From the NCBI GenBank assembly GCA_965226825.1, contig CBDDED010000003.1, positions 310,001 to 374,000 on the forward strand: 64,000 nt of DNA, written 5' to 3'. This DNA is from Io17-Chloro-G2 sp965226825. GTDB lineage: Bacteria > Chloroflexota > Dehalococcoidia > Lucifugimonadales > UBA3495. Made by a program: the position numbers and the translations under genes. Below, one piece after another: positions 34,139-42,678 of the stretch (the first letter of the stretch is position 1; every line of letters starts with the position of its first letter). The notes beneath the pieces are model-generated. The model was not told the origin of the DNA. It was given only the letters and a program-made list of their open reading frames with translations, and ran no database searches.

Positions 34139-35323
34139 TTACTCCAACACCTTGGTGATTACGCCGGAGCCGACGGTCCTCCCACCCTCGCGGATGGCGA
34201 ATCGCATTTGCTCCTCAATCGGCACGGGGCTTATCAGCGAGATGGTCATCCGGACGTTGTCTCCGGGCATCACCATCTCAACCCCTTCGGGCAACTCGCA
34301 CTGGCCTGTGATGTCGCTGGTCCGGATGTAGAACTGGGGCTTGTACCCGTTGAAGAACGGGGTATGGCGCCCTCCCTCCTCCCGGCTCAACACGTAAACC
34401 TCCGCTTCCGCTTTGGTGTACGGCCGCATGGAGCCGGGTTTCACCAGCACCTGGCCGCGCTCGACTTCATCCCGGTCCACGCCGCGGAGCAGAATGCCTA
34501 CCGCGTCGCCGGCTTCGGTAGTGCTCAGGGTCTTGTGGAACATCTCCAAGCCGGTGGCCACCGTCTCTCGAACGTCGCCGAACCGGATGATCTCCACCGC
34601 CTCTCCCTGTTTAAGTTGGCCCCGCTCCACCCGGCCGGTCACCACCGTGCCGCGGCCCTTAATTCCGAACACATCCTCAATGGGCATTAGGAACGCCTGG
34701 TCGATTATGCGCTCGGGAACGGGGACATATTCGTCCATGGCTTTCACGAGATTCATGATGCCTTCTTCGGCTTCCGGGTCCCCTTCCAAGGCCTTCAGAC
34801 CGCTGACTCGGACGATTGGCGTGTCGTCGCCGGGGAAGTCGTACCGGCTGAGCAGTTCCCTTACTTCCAGCTCGACCAGTTCCAACAACTCCTCGTCTTC
34901 CATCATGTCTACTTTGTTCAATGCCACCAGGATTCGAGGCACCTCCACCTGGCGGGCCAGGAGGATATGCTCTCGGGTTTGGGGCATTGGGCCGTCGGGA
35001 GCGCTGACCACCAAGATAGCTCCGTCCATTTGCGCGGCGCCGGTGATCATGTTTTTGATGTAGTCGGCGTGCCCCGGACAGTCCACGTGGGCGTAATGGC
35101 GCTCGTCGGTTTCATACTCCACGTGGGCAATGGCGATGGTCACGCCGCGGGCCTTTTCTTCGGGGGCGTTGTCGATGCTGTCCATGTCGCGGTAATTGGC
35201 CATGCCGCGTTGCGCCAGGACCTTGGTGATAGCGGCGGTCAGGGTGGTTTTACCGTGGTCTACGTGGCCGATGGTGCCGACGTTAACGTGGGGTTTGGTC
35301 CTGTCGAACTGCTGCTTGGCCAT
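34139..35323 (-). CDS. tuf: Elongation factor Tu
   Basis: A 394-residue GTPase that delivers aminoacyl-tRNA. P-loop GHVDHGKTT, switch region EEKARGVTIAIAHVEYET (family: RGITI), DCPGHADY, NKVD, and domains 2 and 3 with VEMVMPGDNV and RFAIREGGRTVGSGVI. It is the first protein gene after three tRNAs. SD-like AGGACAACC precedes the ATG. In selenoprotein-making bacteria Sec delivery uses the separate factor SelB, which is not in this window. Confidence 0.98.
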   Translation of the reverse strand: MAKQQFDRTKPHVNVGTIGHVDHGKTTLTAAITKVLAQRGMANYRDMDSIDNAPEEKARGVTIAIAHVEYETDERHYAHVDCPGHADYIKNMITGAAQMDGAILVVSAPDGPMPQTREHILLARQVEVPRILVALNKVDMMEDEELLELVELEVRELLSRYDFPGDDTPIVRVSGLKALEGDPEAEEGIMNLVKAMDEYVPVPERIIDQAFLMPIEDVFGIKGRGTVVTGRVERGQLKQGEAVEIIRFGDVRETVATGLEMFHKTLSTTEAGDAVGILLRGVDRDEVERGQVLVKPGSMRPYTKAEAEVYVLSREEGGRHTPFFNGYKPQFYIRTSDITGQCELPEGVEMVMPGDNVRMTISLISPVPIEEQMRFAIREGGRTVGSGVITKVLE

Positions 35324-35352
35324 TTGGTTGTCCTCTCCTATTCTCTTGCTGG

Positions 35353-35424
35353 AGCCCAGAGGCGGGATTGAACCGCCGACCCCGTTCTTACCAAGAACGT
35401 GCTCTACCGCTGAGCTATCTGGGC
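35353..35424 (-). tRNA. tRNA-Thr (anticodon GGT)
   Basis: Cloverleaf with acceptor GCCCAGA/TCTGGGC, D-arm AGCTCAGCGGTAGAGC, anticodon stem CGTTC/GAACG around loop TTGGTAA (GGT), and T-arm GGCGGTTCAATCCCGCC. 72 nt; the 3' CCA is not encoded. It lies 30 bp upstream of tuf. Confidence 0.95.
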
Positions 35425-35471
35425 TGGTTGCCGGTTTGTTTTGGTTGCTGTTGGACCGCTAATTCTTATGG

Positions 35472-35556
35472 TGGAGGGGGCAGGATTCGAACCTGCGAAG
35501 CCCTTCCGGACGCCAGATTTACAGTCTGGTGGCTTTAACCACTCACCCACCCCTCC
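35472..35556 (-). tRNA. tRNA-Tyr (anticodon GTA)
   Basis: An 85-nt class II tRNA with long variable arm. Acceptor GGAGGGG/CCCCTCC, anticodon stem CCAGA/TCTGG around loop CTGTAAA (GTA), T-arm with GGTTCGAATCC. Discriminator A, CCA not encoded. Confidence 0.95.
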
Positions 35557-35630
35557 AAAACTGATGCCCCCTCGTCGGCGGCCGCACCTGAATTGGTGAG
35601 GCAGGAGAGTGGAGACTCAGAGCCAATTGG

Positions 35631-35702
35631 AGCCCCAGAGGGGATTTGAACCCCTAACCTGTCGATTACAAATCGACTGCGCTGCCATTGCGCCACCGGG
35701 GC
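35631..35702 (-). tRNA. tRNA-Thr (anticodon TGT)
   Basis: 72 nt. Acceptor GCCCCGG pairing with CTGGGGC (one mismatch/wobble), D-arm GCGCAATGGCAGCGC, anticodon stem GTCGA/TCGAC around loop TTTGTAA (TGT), T-arm AGGGGTTCAAATCCCCT. First gene of the operon. The order Thr-Tyr-Thr-tuf resembles the thrU-tyrU-glyT-thrT-tufB operon of E. coli without the glycine tRNA. Confidence 0.95.
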
Positions 35703-35737
35703 ACGGAATATGCCGGGTGGCAAGCACACTATAAAAA

Positions 35738-35757
35738 GGCCCCGCGGAATCGGGGCC
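35738..35757 (-). terminator. Intrinsic terminator-like hairpin in the tRNA-tuf leader
   Basis: GGCCCCG-ATTCCG-CGGGGCC followed on the minus strand by TTTTTATAG. It lies 31 bp downstream of the promoter -10 at 35789 and about 35 bp before the first tRNA. It may terminate read-through from hicB, or act as an attenuator of the tRNA-tuf operon. Confidence 0.8.
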
Positions 35758-35788
35758 AGTTCATTTAAAGGGCTTGATTGCACAAGTA

Positions 35789-35817
35789 AGTTTATATTCG
35801 GGTATATGGATTGTCAA
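35789..35817 (-). promoter_or_regulatory. Promoter of the tRNA-tuf-ribosomal protein operon
   Basis: On the minus strand TTGACA (35817-35812), a 17-bp spacer and TAAACT (35794-35789). Same hexamers and spacing as the glyA promoter. Predicted start near 35782. Confidence 0.8.
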
Positions 35818-35895
35818 TAATCGCCGAATGTGACTGAATGGTGATTTAGGTAACGTTGACGCCGGGAACCGGCGCACCGGTGCAAGGCGGAGCCC

Positions 35896-36105
35896 TTATA
35901 ACACTTCAACCAACGCGGTGGAAGTCTGCGGCTCAGGAATGGGGATACCGTCTTCACGCAGACCTTCAAGGTGGAAGACAATCGCTTCATAGATGAGTTT
36001 GCGCACTTCTTCCTTGGTTCTGCCTGTCGTCACGCAGCCCGGCAAGTCCGGCACATAGGCCGAAAAGTTACTGCCCGCATTCTCAATAACAACAACATAT
36101 TCCAT
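35896..36105 (-). CDS. hicB: Orphan HicB-like antitoxin/partial RNase H fold protein
   Basis: A 69-residue HicB N-terminal-type protein. MEYVVVIENAGSNFSAYVPDLPGCVTTG is the family signature (read as two parts: the strand-rich start and the PDLPGC turn), followed by KEEVRKLIYEAIVFHLEGLREDGIPIPEP. Start at the ATG before EYVVV, preceded by AGAGG. No HicA toxin with its double-stranded RNA-binding fold is recognisable upstream, and there is no C-terminal DNA-binding domain, so it appears solitary. Such orphans are common and of unclear role. Confidence 0.88.
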   Translation of the reverse strand: MEYVVVIENAGSNFSAYVPDLPGCVTTGRTKEEVRKLIYEAIVFHLEGLREDGIPIPEPQTSTALVEVL

Positions 36106-36473
36106 GGGTCCTCTCATTACGTACTTTGAGTCCAGCCTGTTCCAGAATGCTGGCCCAGGTCCTTGGAGCCAAGTTATTCCTCGGGCGCCCAGCCACGGTA
36201 ACTCTCCCTATCTTGTCGGTCCTGCGTCGGCTAACGTTGGTTTCGTCCTACGTCGAGAGAGCGTTCGCAACCCCATGTGACATACTCATTCATCTAACTG
36301 TTGTGTAAATCGTGCAAGGGCAGAAGTTAGTAAGTCAAAGACACTCAGCTTGACGGCCAACTGGCCTTATTCTACACTCCAACCCCTATCTCTCCATGCT
36401 GATTCGATCGAAAACGCACGTTTTCCAGGCTTCTAAGTTCATGCCTGACCGGCCGACTATTTTGAACTACTTT
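36106..36473. other. Intergenic region upstream of hicB and apt
   Basis: About 370 bp between divergent genes. A minus-strand frame just upstream of hicB (about 36110-36200) reads a HicA-unlike peptide and is not called. The region 36290-36480 is AT-rich and probably contains promoters; no defined site is recognised. Confidence 0.35.
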
Positions 36474-36511
36474 GATTGAAATGGGTGTTAATGATTGAAA
36501 TGGGTGTTAAT
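36474..36511 (+). repeat. Exact 19-bp tandem duplication at the apt start
   Basis: GATTGAAATGGGTGTTAAT occurs twice back to back (36474-36492, 36493-36511). Each copy carries TTG, ATG and GTG triplets, so the duplication supplies alternative translation starts for apt. Confidence 0.95.
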
Positions 36512-37025
36512 AATTGATCTGAAATCCTTCATACGTGACGTTCCCGATTTTCCGGAGCCGGGGATATTATTTAAGGACATCACTCCTCTTTTGGGGGACG
36601 CCGGGGCTTTTTCGCACGCCGTTGATCGTCTCAGCCAGTTGTTTCCGGCCGACGATTTCGACGTCATTGTTCCGGTGGAATCTAGAGGGTTCTTGTTCGG
36701 CGCTCCGTTGGCTTACGTGACGGGGAAGCCTCTGGTCCCGGTACGCAAGCCTGGAAAGCTGCCGGCGGCCACCCATTCCGCCGAATACACCTTGGAATAC
36801 GGCTCCAACGTCATTGAAATACACGTCGATGGTATCCAGCCGGGCCAGAGAGTCCTGCTTCTGGACGATTTGTTGGCCACGGGTGGAACCCTGGCGGCCA
36901 CCGCCGGGCTGGTGGCGACCGGGGGCGGGTCGGTGGCCGGTATAGCTGTGCTGATTGAGCTCAACAGTCTGAACGGGCGAGAACTGTTGAAGGGTTATGA
37001 AGTGCGCTCCCTGTTGCAGTACTGA
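36495..37025 (+). CDS. apt: Adenine phosphoribosyltransferase
   Basis: About 173-176 residues; converts adenine and PRPP to AMP in purine salvage. It shows LKSFIRDVPDFPEPGILFKDITPLL, VESRGFLFGAPLA, KPGKLPA and the PRPP loop VLLLDDLLATGGTLAA, all in place. The start is ambiguous because of a 19-bp duplication: TTG at 36495 is used here, and the in-frame GTG at 36504 would give the more typical N-terminus. No clear Shine-Dalgarno. Confidence 0.95.
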   Translation: MKWVLIIDLKSFIRDVPDFPEPGILFKDITPLLGDAGAFSHAVDRLSQLFPADDFDVIVPVESRGFLFGAPLAYVTGKPLVPVRKPGKLPAATHSAEYTLEYGSNVIEIHVDGIQPGQRVLLLDDLLATGGTLAATAGLVATGGGSVAGIAVLIELNSLNGRELLKGYEVRSLLQY

Positions 37026-37129
37026 CGCCCCGCCGGCAAGCTAACAGGAGCCGGGCAGTTAAGGGAAGATTGAAGCTAATAGAAGATTTTGGACGGACAT
37101 TCGCGCAATTAGCGTTTAGGGGGTGACCA

Positions 37130-37999
37130 ATGGCTGACACAATTTCTGTAGGAAACGTGGAGATTACGGCGGTACTGGACATGGTGCCGCCCCCCCGGCC
37201 AGCTACCATGATGTTCCCCACGACCACCGAGGCTGATTGGTCCCAGTATCAGGACATTCTGGAAGAGGGACAGTTGCAGCTTTACTACGGCGTGTGGGTC
37301 GTGCGTTCCCAGGGTAAGCTGATCCTGGTGGATACCGGCATGGGGCCCGGACCGCACCCGGACCGGGGAAACCGGACCGGCAATCTGTACGAGGAACTGC
37401 GGCCGGTTCTGGCCCCCCCGGACAACTCGCAGAATACCAACGTTTCGCCGACGGACCAGATCGACATTGTGGTGCATACCCACCTCCACTTTGACCACGT
37501 GGGCTGGAACCTGCGCTACCAGGGTGGGATGCCCGCTCCAACCTTCCGCAGGGCCAGGTACCTGGTTCCAAAGCTGGACTGGGACCACTTCACTTCACCG
37601 GAGATCATCGATTCGGCGCCCCACGTGAAAACCCAGGTTATGCCGTTGCGCCGCCTTCGCAAGATGGAACTGATCGAAGGTGAATACAGCATTACCGACG
37701 AAGTCAGCACCATCCCCACGCCGGGCCACACGCCCGGGCACCAGTCGATCGTCATCAGTTCCCAGGGAGAGACCGCCGTAATAGCGGGAGACGTTCTTCA
37801 CAGCAAGGTCCAGGTGCACGAACCGGGTTGGTGCGCCGGAGTGGACATTGACAAGACCGCCAGCGCCAACAACCGGGAAGCCCTGCTGGACAACGCAGAG
37901 CGGCAGGGCTCGGTGATCGCCGCCGGCCATTTCCATCCTTCGGAAAACCTGGGAAAGATAGTCAGGCGTGAAGGACGGCGTTACTGGCAAGGCCTGTGA
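37130..37999 (+). CDS. MBL-fold metallohydrolase
   Basis: A 289-residue metallo-beta-lactamase-fold enzyme. Metal motif HTHLHFDHVGW (HxHxDH), later ligands in PGHTPGHQS and IAGDVLH, and a C-terminal His in AAGHFHPSE. It resembles N-acyl-homoserine lactonase/quorum-quenching-like and related hydrolases, but specificity is unknown. ATG after GGGGGTGACCA. Co-directional with the following oxidoreductase. Confidence 0.9.
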   Translation: MADTISVGNVEITAVLDMVPPPRPATMMFPTTTEADWSQYQDILEEGQLQLYYGVWVVRSQGKLILVDTGMGPGPHPDRGNRTGNLYEELRPVLAPPDNSQNTNVSPTDQIDIVVHTHLHFDHVGWNLRYQGGMPAPTFRRARYLVPKLDWDHFTSPEIIDSAPHVKTQVMPLRRLRKMELIEGEYSITDEVSTIPTPGHTPGHQSIVISSQGETAVIAGDVLHSKVQVHEPGWCAGVDIDKTASANNREALLDNAERQGSVIAAGHFHPSENLGKIVRREGRRYWQGL

Positions 38000-38197
38000 G
38001 GGAAGAAAGTCACTCGTAAAACCTCGGTCTAAGTCAATCTGCCAAATTTAGACACTGAAGGACGGGTGCGGCGTTGGGACCGGCCCGTCTTGAATTTGAC
38101 AGGCTTTTGCAGTCCTTGTCCGATTCCAAACGTGGTGGCTGCCCCTACACACTAGCCAGCAGTTAATTTGTTCGATTAACGACTTGGAGTAAACGCT

Positions 38198-39094
38198 ATG
38201 AAGCTTGGTTTTATCGGCGCCGGCAACATGGGCAACCCCATGGCGGCAAACATGATCAAGGCCGGTCACGATTTAACGGTCCATGACCTGCGCCGGGAGG
38301 CGGCGACCAACCTGCTGGAGATGGGCGCTCGATGGGCCGACACGCCCAAGGATGCGGTGGGGGACAACGAAATAGTCTTCACTTCCCTGCCCGGCCCCAG
38401 AGACGTTGAGGCGGTGGCGTTGGGCGATTCGGGCATTTTGGAAGGATCGTCGCCCTCCACCATTTACTTGGACCTGTCCACGAACTCCCCAACTATGATC
38501 CGGAGCATCCACCAGACCTTCGCCGGCCGGGGCATTTCGGTGATGGACGCGCCGGTAAGCGGCGGAGTCTACGGGGCTGCCGCCGGCACTTTGGCGGTAA
38601 TGGTTGGAGGAGACCCGCAGGTATTTGACCGGGTCAAGCCCGCTTTGGACGCCATCGGGACCCACGTGGTCTACTGCGGCCCCATCGGCAGCGGCGCGGT
38701 CTGCAAGATATGCAACAATCTCTTGAGCATGGGCACCGGCGTGCTCCTTGCGGAGGCGTTGACCTTGGGAGTTAAGGCCGGGGTTGACCTGGCCGTTTTG
38801 TCCGACGTGATCACCAACAGTTCGGGAGGGTGCAAGCGGCTCAGCGAAAAATTCCCACGGTTCCTGTTCCAGGGGAATTTCGAGCCCGGTTTCGCCACGG
38901 CGCTGGCGGCCAAGGACGTGCGCCTCGCAACCGACCTGGGCCGGGAATACGGCATTCCCCTGGAATTGTCCAACCTGGTTGACCAACGCCACGTCGAGGC
39001 CATGCTGCGGGGCTGGGGCGCCGAGGATTCCGACGCAGTGGCCCGCATCCAAGAAGAAAAGGCCGGAGTGCAGCTAAGGCTTGCCGACATTTAG
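38198..39094 (+). CDS. NAD(P)-dependent beta-hydroxyacid dehydrogenase (3-hydroxyisobutyrate dehydrogenase family)
   Basis: A 298-residue enzyme with Rossmann motif GFIGAGNMGNPMA, the substrate-binding signature MDAPVSGGVYGAAAGTL and the catalytic Lys region GSGAVCKICNNLLS. The Cys-Lys-Ile-Cys replaces the more usual VKxxNN, but the catalytic Lys is present. Substrates in the family include 3-hydroxyisobutyrate, tartronate semialdehyde and sulfonated or chlorinated analogues. ATG with GGAG upstream. Confidence 0.92.
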   Translation: MKLGFIGAGNMGNPMAANMIKAGHDLTVHDLRREAATNLLEMGARWADTPKDAVGDNEIVFTSLPGPRDVEAVALGDSGILEGSSPSTIYLDLSTNSPTMIRSIHQTFAGRGISVMDAPVSGGVYGAAAGTLAVMVGGDPQVFDRVKPALDAIGTHVVYCGPIGSGAVCKICNNLLSMGTGVLLAEALTLGVKAGVDLAVLSDVITNSSGGCKRLSEKFPRFLFQGNFEPGFATALAAKDVRLATDLGREYGIPLELSNLVDQRHVEAMLRGWGAEDSDAVARIQEEKAGVQLRLADI

Positions 39095-39144
39095 AGCGGT
39101 ATCCAGGGCCGTGACTGCCACGCCGACGCCCGGTCGACCGTCGC

Positions 39145-39201
39145 CTGCGAACGCATAGTGGCTGACGAACGCATAGAGGCCGGCGAACCTATAAACGCAT
39201 A
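39145..39201 (+). repeat. Short imperfect tandem repeat between two genes
   Basis: Three imperfect copies of about 17-21 bp built on GCGAACGCATAG (39147, 39166 and a third interrupted copy ending at 39201). They lie between the dehydrogenase stop and the next gene. Each copy carries a TAG, as in the hom and nusG repeats. Confidence 0.75.
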
Positions 39202-39231
39202 GATGATAACTGCCTGATAGGGAGGTCCTCC

Positions 39232-40272
39232 ATGACCACGGGTTCCGAAAGGTCCAAGCTGGTGGAGACTAGCGATACTCTTGAGGCAATCGAAGAGTGT
39301 TTTCGCCTGGGATGGAGCGATGGCCTCCCCGTGGTTCCGCCCGTGGACTACAAGGTCCGGGAAATGCTGGAGTACGCCGGTATGACCGGGGAGGAGGAAT
39401 TGCTTTCCCTGGAGATGCGGAACCGGGTGTTGACCTCGGAAAACGCCGCGGCCAACGCGGTGATGGCCGGCTGCCTACCCGAATACTTTCCGGTGCTGGT
39501 CACGACGCTACAAGCGCTGGAGGAGGAGAAGAATTTCGTCCACATGGCATCGGCCTCCACCAGCAGCCCTGCAATATTGATGTTGGTGAACGGCCCGATT
39601 CGGCACCAGATCGGCATGAACTCCCAAGACGGCCTGTTCGGGCCTGGGTTTCGGGCCAACGCCTGCCTAGGGCGCTCGATCCGCCTTTGCTTTATGAACG
39701 GGTTTGATGCCCGGCCCGGCGCCATGGACCGGGGAACCCTGGGCAATCCCAGCAAATATACCCTGTGCGTGGCAGAAAACGAGGAAGATTCCCCGTGGGA
39801 ACCCAACCACGTCAGCCGGGGGTTTGCACCGGAGGATAGCTGCGTCACCGTGGCCGTGGCCTACAACCCGATCACGGTCAACAACGCCTATGGGCATACC
39901 GGCGAAAGCATCCTGTCCTCCATTGCCGACACCCTGAAATCGGCGGCGTTGGCCTTCAGGTTCCCATCCCAGTGGGTTTTGGCCATCGGGCCGGAGCATG
40001 CCATCACCCTGAACGATGACGGTTGGACCAGGCGGAATATTCAGGAATACCTGCTGGAACACGCCAGCCGGCCCCTGGTGGAGCTAATCCGGCTGGGCAT
40101 CGCGCAGGGCCCGGAGCAGCCCGGCCACGACCAGTTGATACGCCACTGCGCTCGTGACCCCGAGGATATCCTGGTGTTCATGGGCGGAGGAACCGGCGGG
40201 CGGAACAGCAGCATCCTGGACACAGCGGGGTTCCAAATCCGGACGCGAAAGATAGCCGACAATCCTGGTTAG
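39232..40272 (+). CDS. Conserved protein of unknown function with N-terminal LGWSDGLPVVPP motif
   Basis: A 346-residue soluble protein of no assigned function. The distinctive N-terminal segment RLGWSDGLPVVPPV is followed by helical and mixed regions. Other features are GPIRHQIGMNSQDGLFGPG, GRSIRLCFMNGFDARPG, YNPITVNNAYGHTGESIL and the C-terminal FMGGGTGGRNS. It has a few scattered Cys but no CxxC. I associate the DGLPVVPP motif with genes that accompany UGSC-type (seleno)proteins in actinobacteria and Chloroflexota, which is recollection rather than proof. A UGSC gene does lie 4.3 kb downstream. ATG with GGGAGGTCCTCC upstream. Confidence 0.6.
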   Translation: MTTGSERSKLVETSDTLEAIEECFRLGWSDGLPVVPPVDYKVREMLEYAGMTGEEELLSLEMRNRVLTSENAAANAVMAGCLPEYFPVLVTTLQALEEEKNFVHMASASTSSPAILMLVNGPIRHQIGMNSQDGLFGPGFRANACLGRSIRLCFMNGFDARPGAMDRGTLGNPSKYTLCVAENEEDSPWEPNHVSRGFAPEDSCVTVAVAYNPITVNNAYGHTGESILSSIADTLKSAALAFRFPSQWVLAIGPEHAITLNDDGWTRRNIQEYLLEHASRPLVELIRLGIAQGPEQPGHDQLIRHCARDPEDILVFMGGGTGGRNSSILDTAGFQIRTRKIADNPG

Positions 40273-40616
40273 CGGCAGCGGGTCAGACAGAGCCGTTCCA
40301 GATGGTCCGCCGCCCGGGAGTCGCCGGAAATGTCAGCGGCCCGTTTCAGATTCGGTGGCCTGACCATTGCCCGCGTGATTGGCTCCGGAACGACCGGCAA
40401 CCAGGTCTTTCAATTCGAATAGGAGGGTGGATTTGAGGGCTCCTCAATTAGTTGAAAATTCAGGAATGCCTCTGCAAAGCTGAGTAGCCCTTTAGCCGGG
40501 CAATCCCAAGTGGGTTCCGGTACTGTCTCCGGCGTAGCGACTATACTTCTCGAGAATACGCAAGCTAAGAGTAAGATGGATAGTAAGCCTTAATTTAACT
40601 GAAGGGGGGCACAAAT
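40273..40616. other. Intergenic region upstream of the peptide-binding lipoprotein
   Basis: 344 bp with no supported gene. TATACT at about 40540-40545 could be the -10 of the next gene's promoter, but no good -35 is visible. AAGGGGGG before 40617 is the Shine-Dalgarno. Confidence 0.4.
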
Positions 40617-42443
40617 ATGAGACCAAGCAATCTGTTCCAATTGGCCCAACGTCGATGGCTGGTAACTGTGGTAATTCTGGCCTCCCTGATAATGGCGGCG
40701 GCCTGCGGAGGATCAACCACCTCCACGGATAGCGCCGGTTCGGGGGATGCTGCTCCGGCGGTGCAGGCAACGGTCGCGCCTACGGCGGTCCCGCCAACCA
40801 GCGTTCCTACCGCGATCCCCGAAATAGCAGGTCAGACCTTCGAGTTCCCCCTGGTGCCGGAATGGGTTTCCAAGGGTAAGTACCAAGCGATGGTGCTACA
40901 AGGGGTGAACCGCACCAATCCGGGTCAGTGGGATGTCCACTCCTGCGGCAGCCTTTCCAGTTGCTTGCATCCGTCTTCGTTGCAATTCAATGGGTTGGTT
41001 CATCACGACCCTTCCAACCCCATCGAGATAATTTGCGACCTGTGTGAGAGCTGGGAAGTCAGCCCGGACGGGGCAATCTATACTTTTACAATCCGTGACG
41101 GGGTTTGGCACGACGGAGAACCGGTTACCGCCGCCGACATCCAGTATTCCTTTGACCGGATTGTTCTCCCCGACGCCGGGCGCGCCAGGACGGCGCCCTT
41201 GCGGAATTTCTACGAGTATCAAACTGCCACGGTCATTGACGAAAAGACCGTTGAGATACCCTTAAAGTTTCCTGGGCCCCTGTTCTTGATTAACCTTTCT
41301 TCCGAATACATGAAAATGTACCCCAAGCACGCCACCGAGAACCTTTCGGGTGACGATGCCAACGCGCCGGGCAACCTGGTGGGGTCGGGGCCCTGGAAGC
41401 TCGTGGATTTCCAACCCCAAGTTGGCATCGTTTACGAAAGAAACCAGGATTATTTCAAGGAGGGACGCCCCTTCTTCGACGGATTGAATTTTGCCATCAT
41501 CCGAGATTTCAACCGCGTGCTGGCTGCTCTTCAGGTTGGTCAAGCCTTCACCACCGCCGGGCCCAGCATCGGCTCTTACGGCAACGAGAACGCCCTGAGG
41601 CTGCAGCAGGAATCCGAAGGCCGGATCAGGTCCAGAATGATACCGGACGCGGTGCAGCGTTACCTGGTGCTCCACTCCAACAAGCCGCCCTTCGATGACC
41701 CACGGATGCGGCGGGCCGTTTACCTGGCGGTCAACCGCAAAGAGATCCGGGACACAATCATGTGCCGGGAGGAATTCGGCTGTTTCGGCTCGGAGGGAAC
41801 CTTCCTTCCCCAGAAGGGCGGGTTCAACGTGGAACCTTCCGATGAGCTGGCCCAGGAGCCCGGTTGGCGCCAGCCCAAGGAACAGGACATCGCCGAAGCC
41901 AAAACGCTGGTTTCGGCAGCGGGCATCGAGGATGGGCTGAAGGTCACTTTCAACCTGTCCAGTTCCCCGGTTGGTGTGCAGACCGCCGAGCTTCTGGCCG
42001 AGCAACTGAGGACCCAGCTGGGGCTGGATGTAACTCTGGACGTGGTGGACCGGGCCACCTTTGGGTCCCGTGCCAGGGAAGGCACCCACAACATGGACCT
42101 GGGAGCGTCGGGAGTGATTATCACCGACCCTTCGGACTACCTTAACCAGCACTTCACCACGGGAACCCAGAAAAATCCGGACAATTGGACCGACCCAAGG
42201 CTGACCGAAATCATGGATGAACAAGCCATGGAAAGGGATCCCGCCGCTAGGCTGGAGTTGTTCAGAGAGGCAGTCCAGATCCTTCGCAAAGGCGAAAGCC
42301 ACTGGGTCCCGGTATCCTGGGGCAACTCCGGGGCTCTGATGGACTACCGCCTCCAGGGTTATGTGGTCGCGGAGTCGGAGCAAATCCTGAAGCAATGGGA
42401 ATCCATCTGGTGGGATCCCGAAGCACAGATACCGTCCTCTTAA
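40617..42443 (+). CDS. ABC transporter substrate-binding lipoprotein, peptide/opine/nickel family 5
   Basis: A 608-residue extracellular lipoprotein. Signal helix (residues about 13-28), lipobox MAAAC, a 40-residue Ala/Pro/Thr linker, then the SBP family-5 fold. Signatures include LCESWEVSPDGAIYTFTIRDGVWHDGEPVTAADIQYSFDRI and RRAVYLAVNRKEI (family pattern). It would feed an oligopeptide-type ABC importer; no permease or ATPase gene is adjacent, which is unusual. A hairpin after the stop probably terminates the transcript. Confidence 0.93.
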   Translation: MRPSNLFQLAQRRWLVTVVILASLIMAAACGGSTTSTDSAGSGDAAPAVQATVAPTAVPPTSVPTAIPEIAGQTFEFPLVPEWVSKGKYQAMVLQGVNRTNPGQWDVHSCGSLSSCLHPSSLQFNGLVHHDPSNPIEIICDLCESWEVSPDGAIYTFTIRDGVWHDGEPVTAADIQYSFDRIVLPDAGRARTAPLRNFYEYQTATVIDEKTVEIPLKFPGPLFLINLSSEYMKMYPKHATENLSGDDANAPGNLVGSGPWKLVDFQPQVGIVYERNQDYFKEGRPFFDGLNFAIIRDFNRVLAALQVGQAFTTAGPSIGSYGNENALRLQQESEGRIRSRMIPDAVQRYLVLHSNKPPFDDPRMRRAVYLAVNRKEIRDTIMCREEFGCFGSEGTFLPQKGGFNVEPSDELAQEPGWRQPKEQDIAEAKTLVSAAGIEDGLKVTFNLSSSPVGVQTAELLAEQLRTQLGLDVTLDVVDRATFGSRAREGTHNMDLGASGVIITDPSDYLNQHFTTGTQKNPDNWTDPRLTEIMDEQAMERDPAARLELFREAVQILRKGESHWVPVSWGNSGALMDYRLQGYVVAESEQILKQWESIWWDPEAQIPSS

Positions 42444-42468
42444 GGGAAGTTTATTCAACGGTCGGTTG

Positions 42469-42500
42469 ACGCCTCCGGTTCCCATGTGAATTGGAGGCGT
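42469..42500 (+). terminator. Hairpin terminator after the substrate-binding protein gene
   Basis: ACGCCTCC (42469-42476) pairs perfectly with GGAGGCGT (42493-42500) around a 16-nt loop. Only a short TAGCTT follows. It lies 26 bp after the stop codon. Confidence 0.6.
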
Positions 42501-42678
42501 TAGCTTATGCCACCGCCTGAGCAGTTTGAACGGGTCGGAGATTTGGGGTGGAGGCAACGGGTCCGCCAGCAATCCTGAACTTGGTCCGGTTGGTTCAAGG
42601 GTTGTTGTATAAGGTGAAGGGGGCTGGGACCAGCAGCTCTCTTCGACTCGGGGATGACTCTTCCGCAGTCGCTCTACC

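Noticed and set aside
35557..35630. Possible fourth tRNA (Gly) between tRNA-Tyr and tRNA-Thr(TGT)
   Set aside because: No T-arm or acceptor pairing can be formed in this 74-bp spacer.
36110..36250. Possible HicA toxin upstream of hicB
   Set aside because: The only open frame reads NLAPRTWASILEQAGLKV, without the HicA Gly-Ser-His core, and no proper start or ribosome-binding site is visible.
41262..42572. 436-codon minus-strand frame
   Set aside because: Antisense to the clear family-5 substrate-binding protein; composition typical of a shadow frame.
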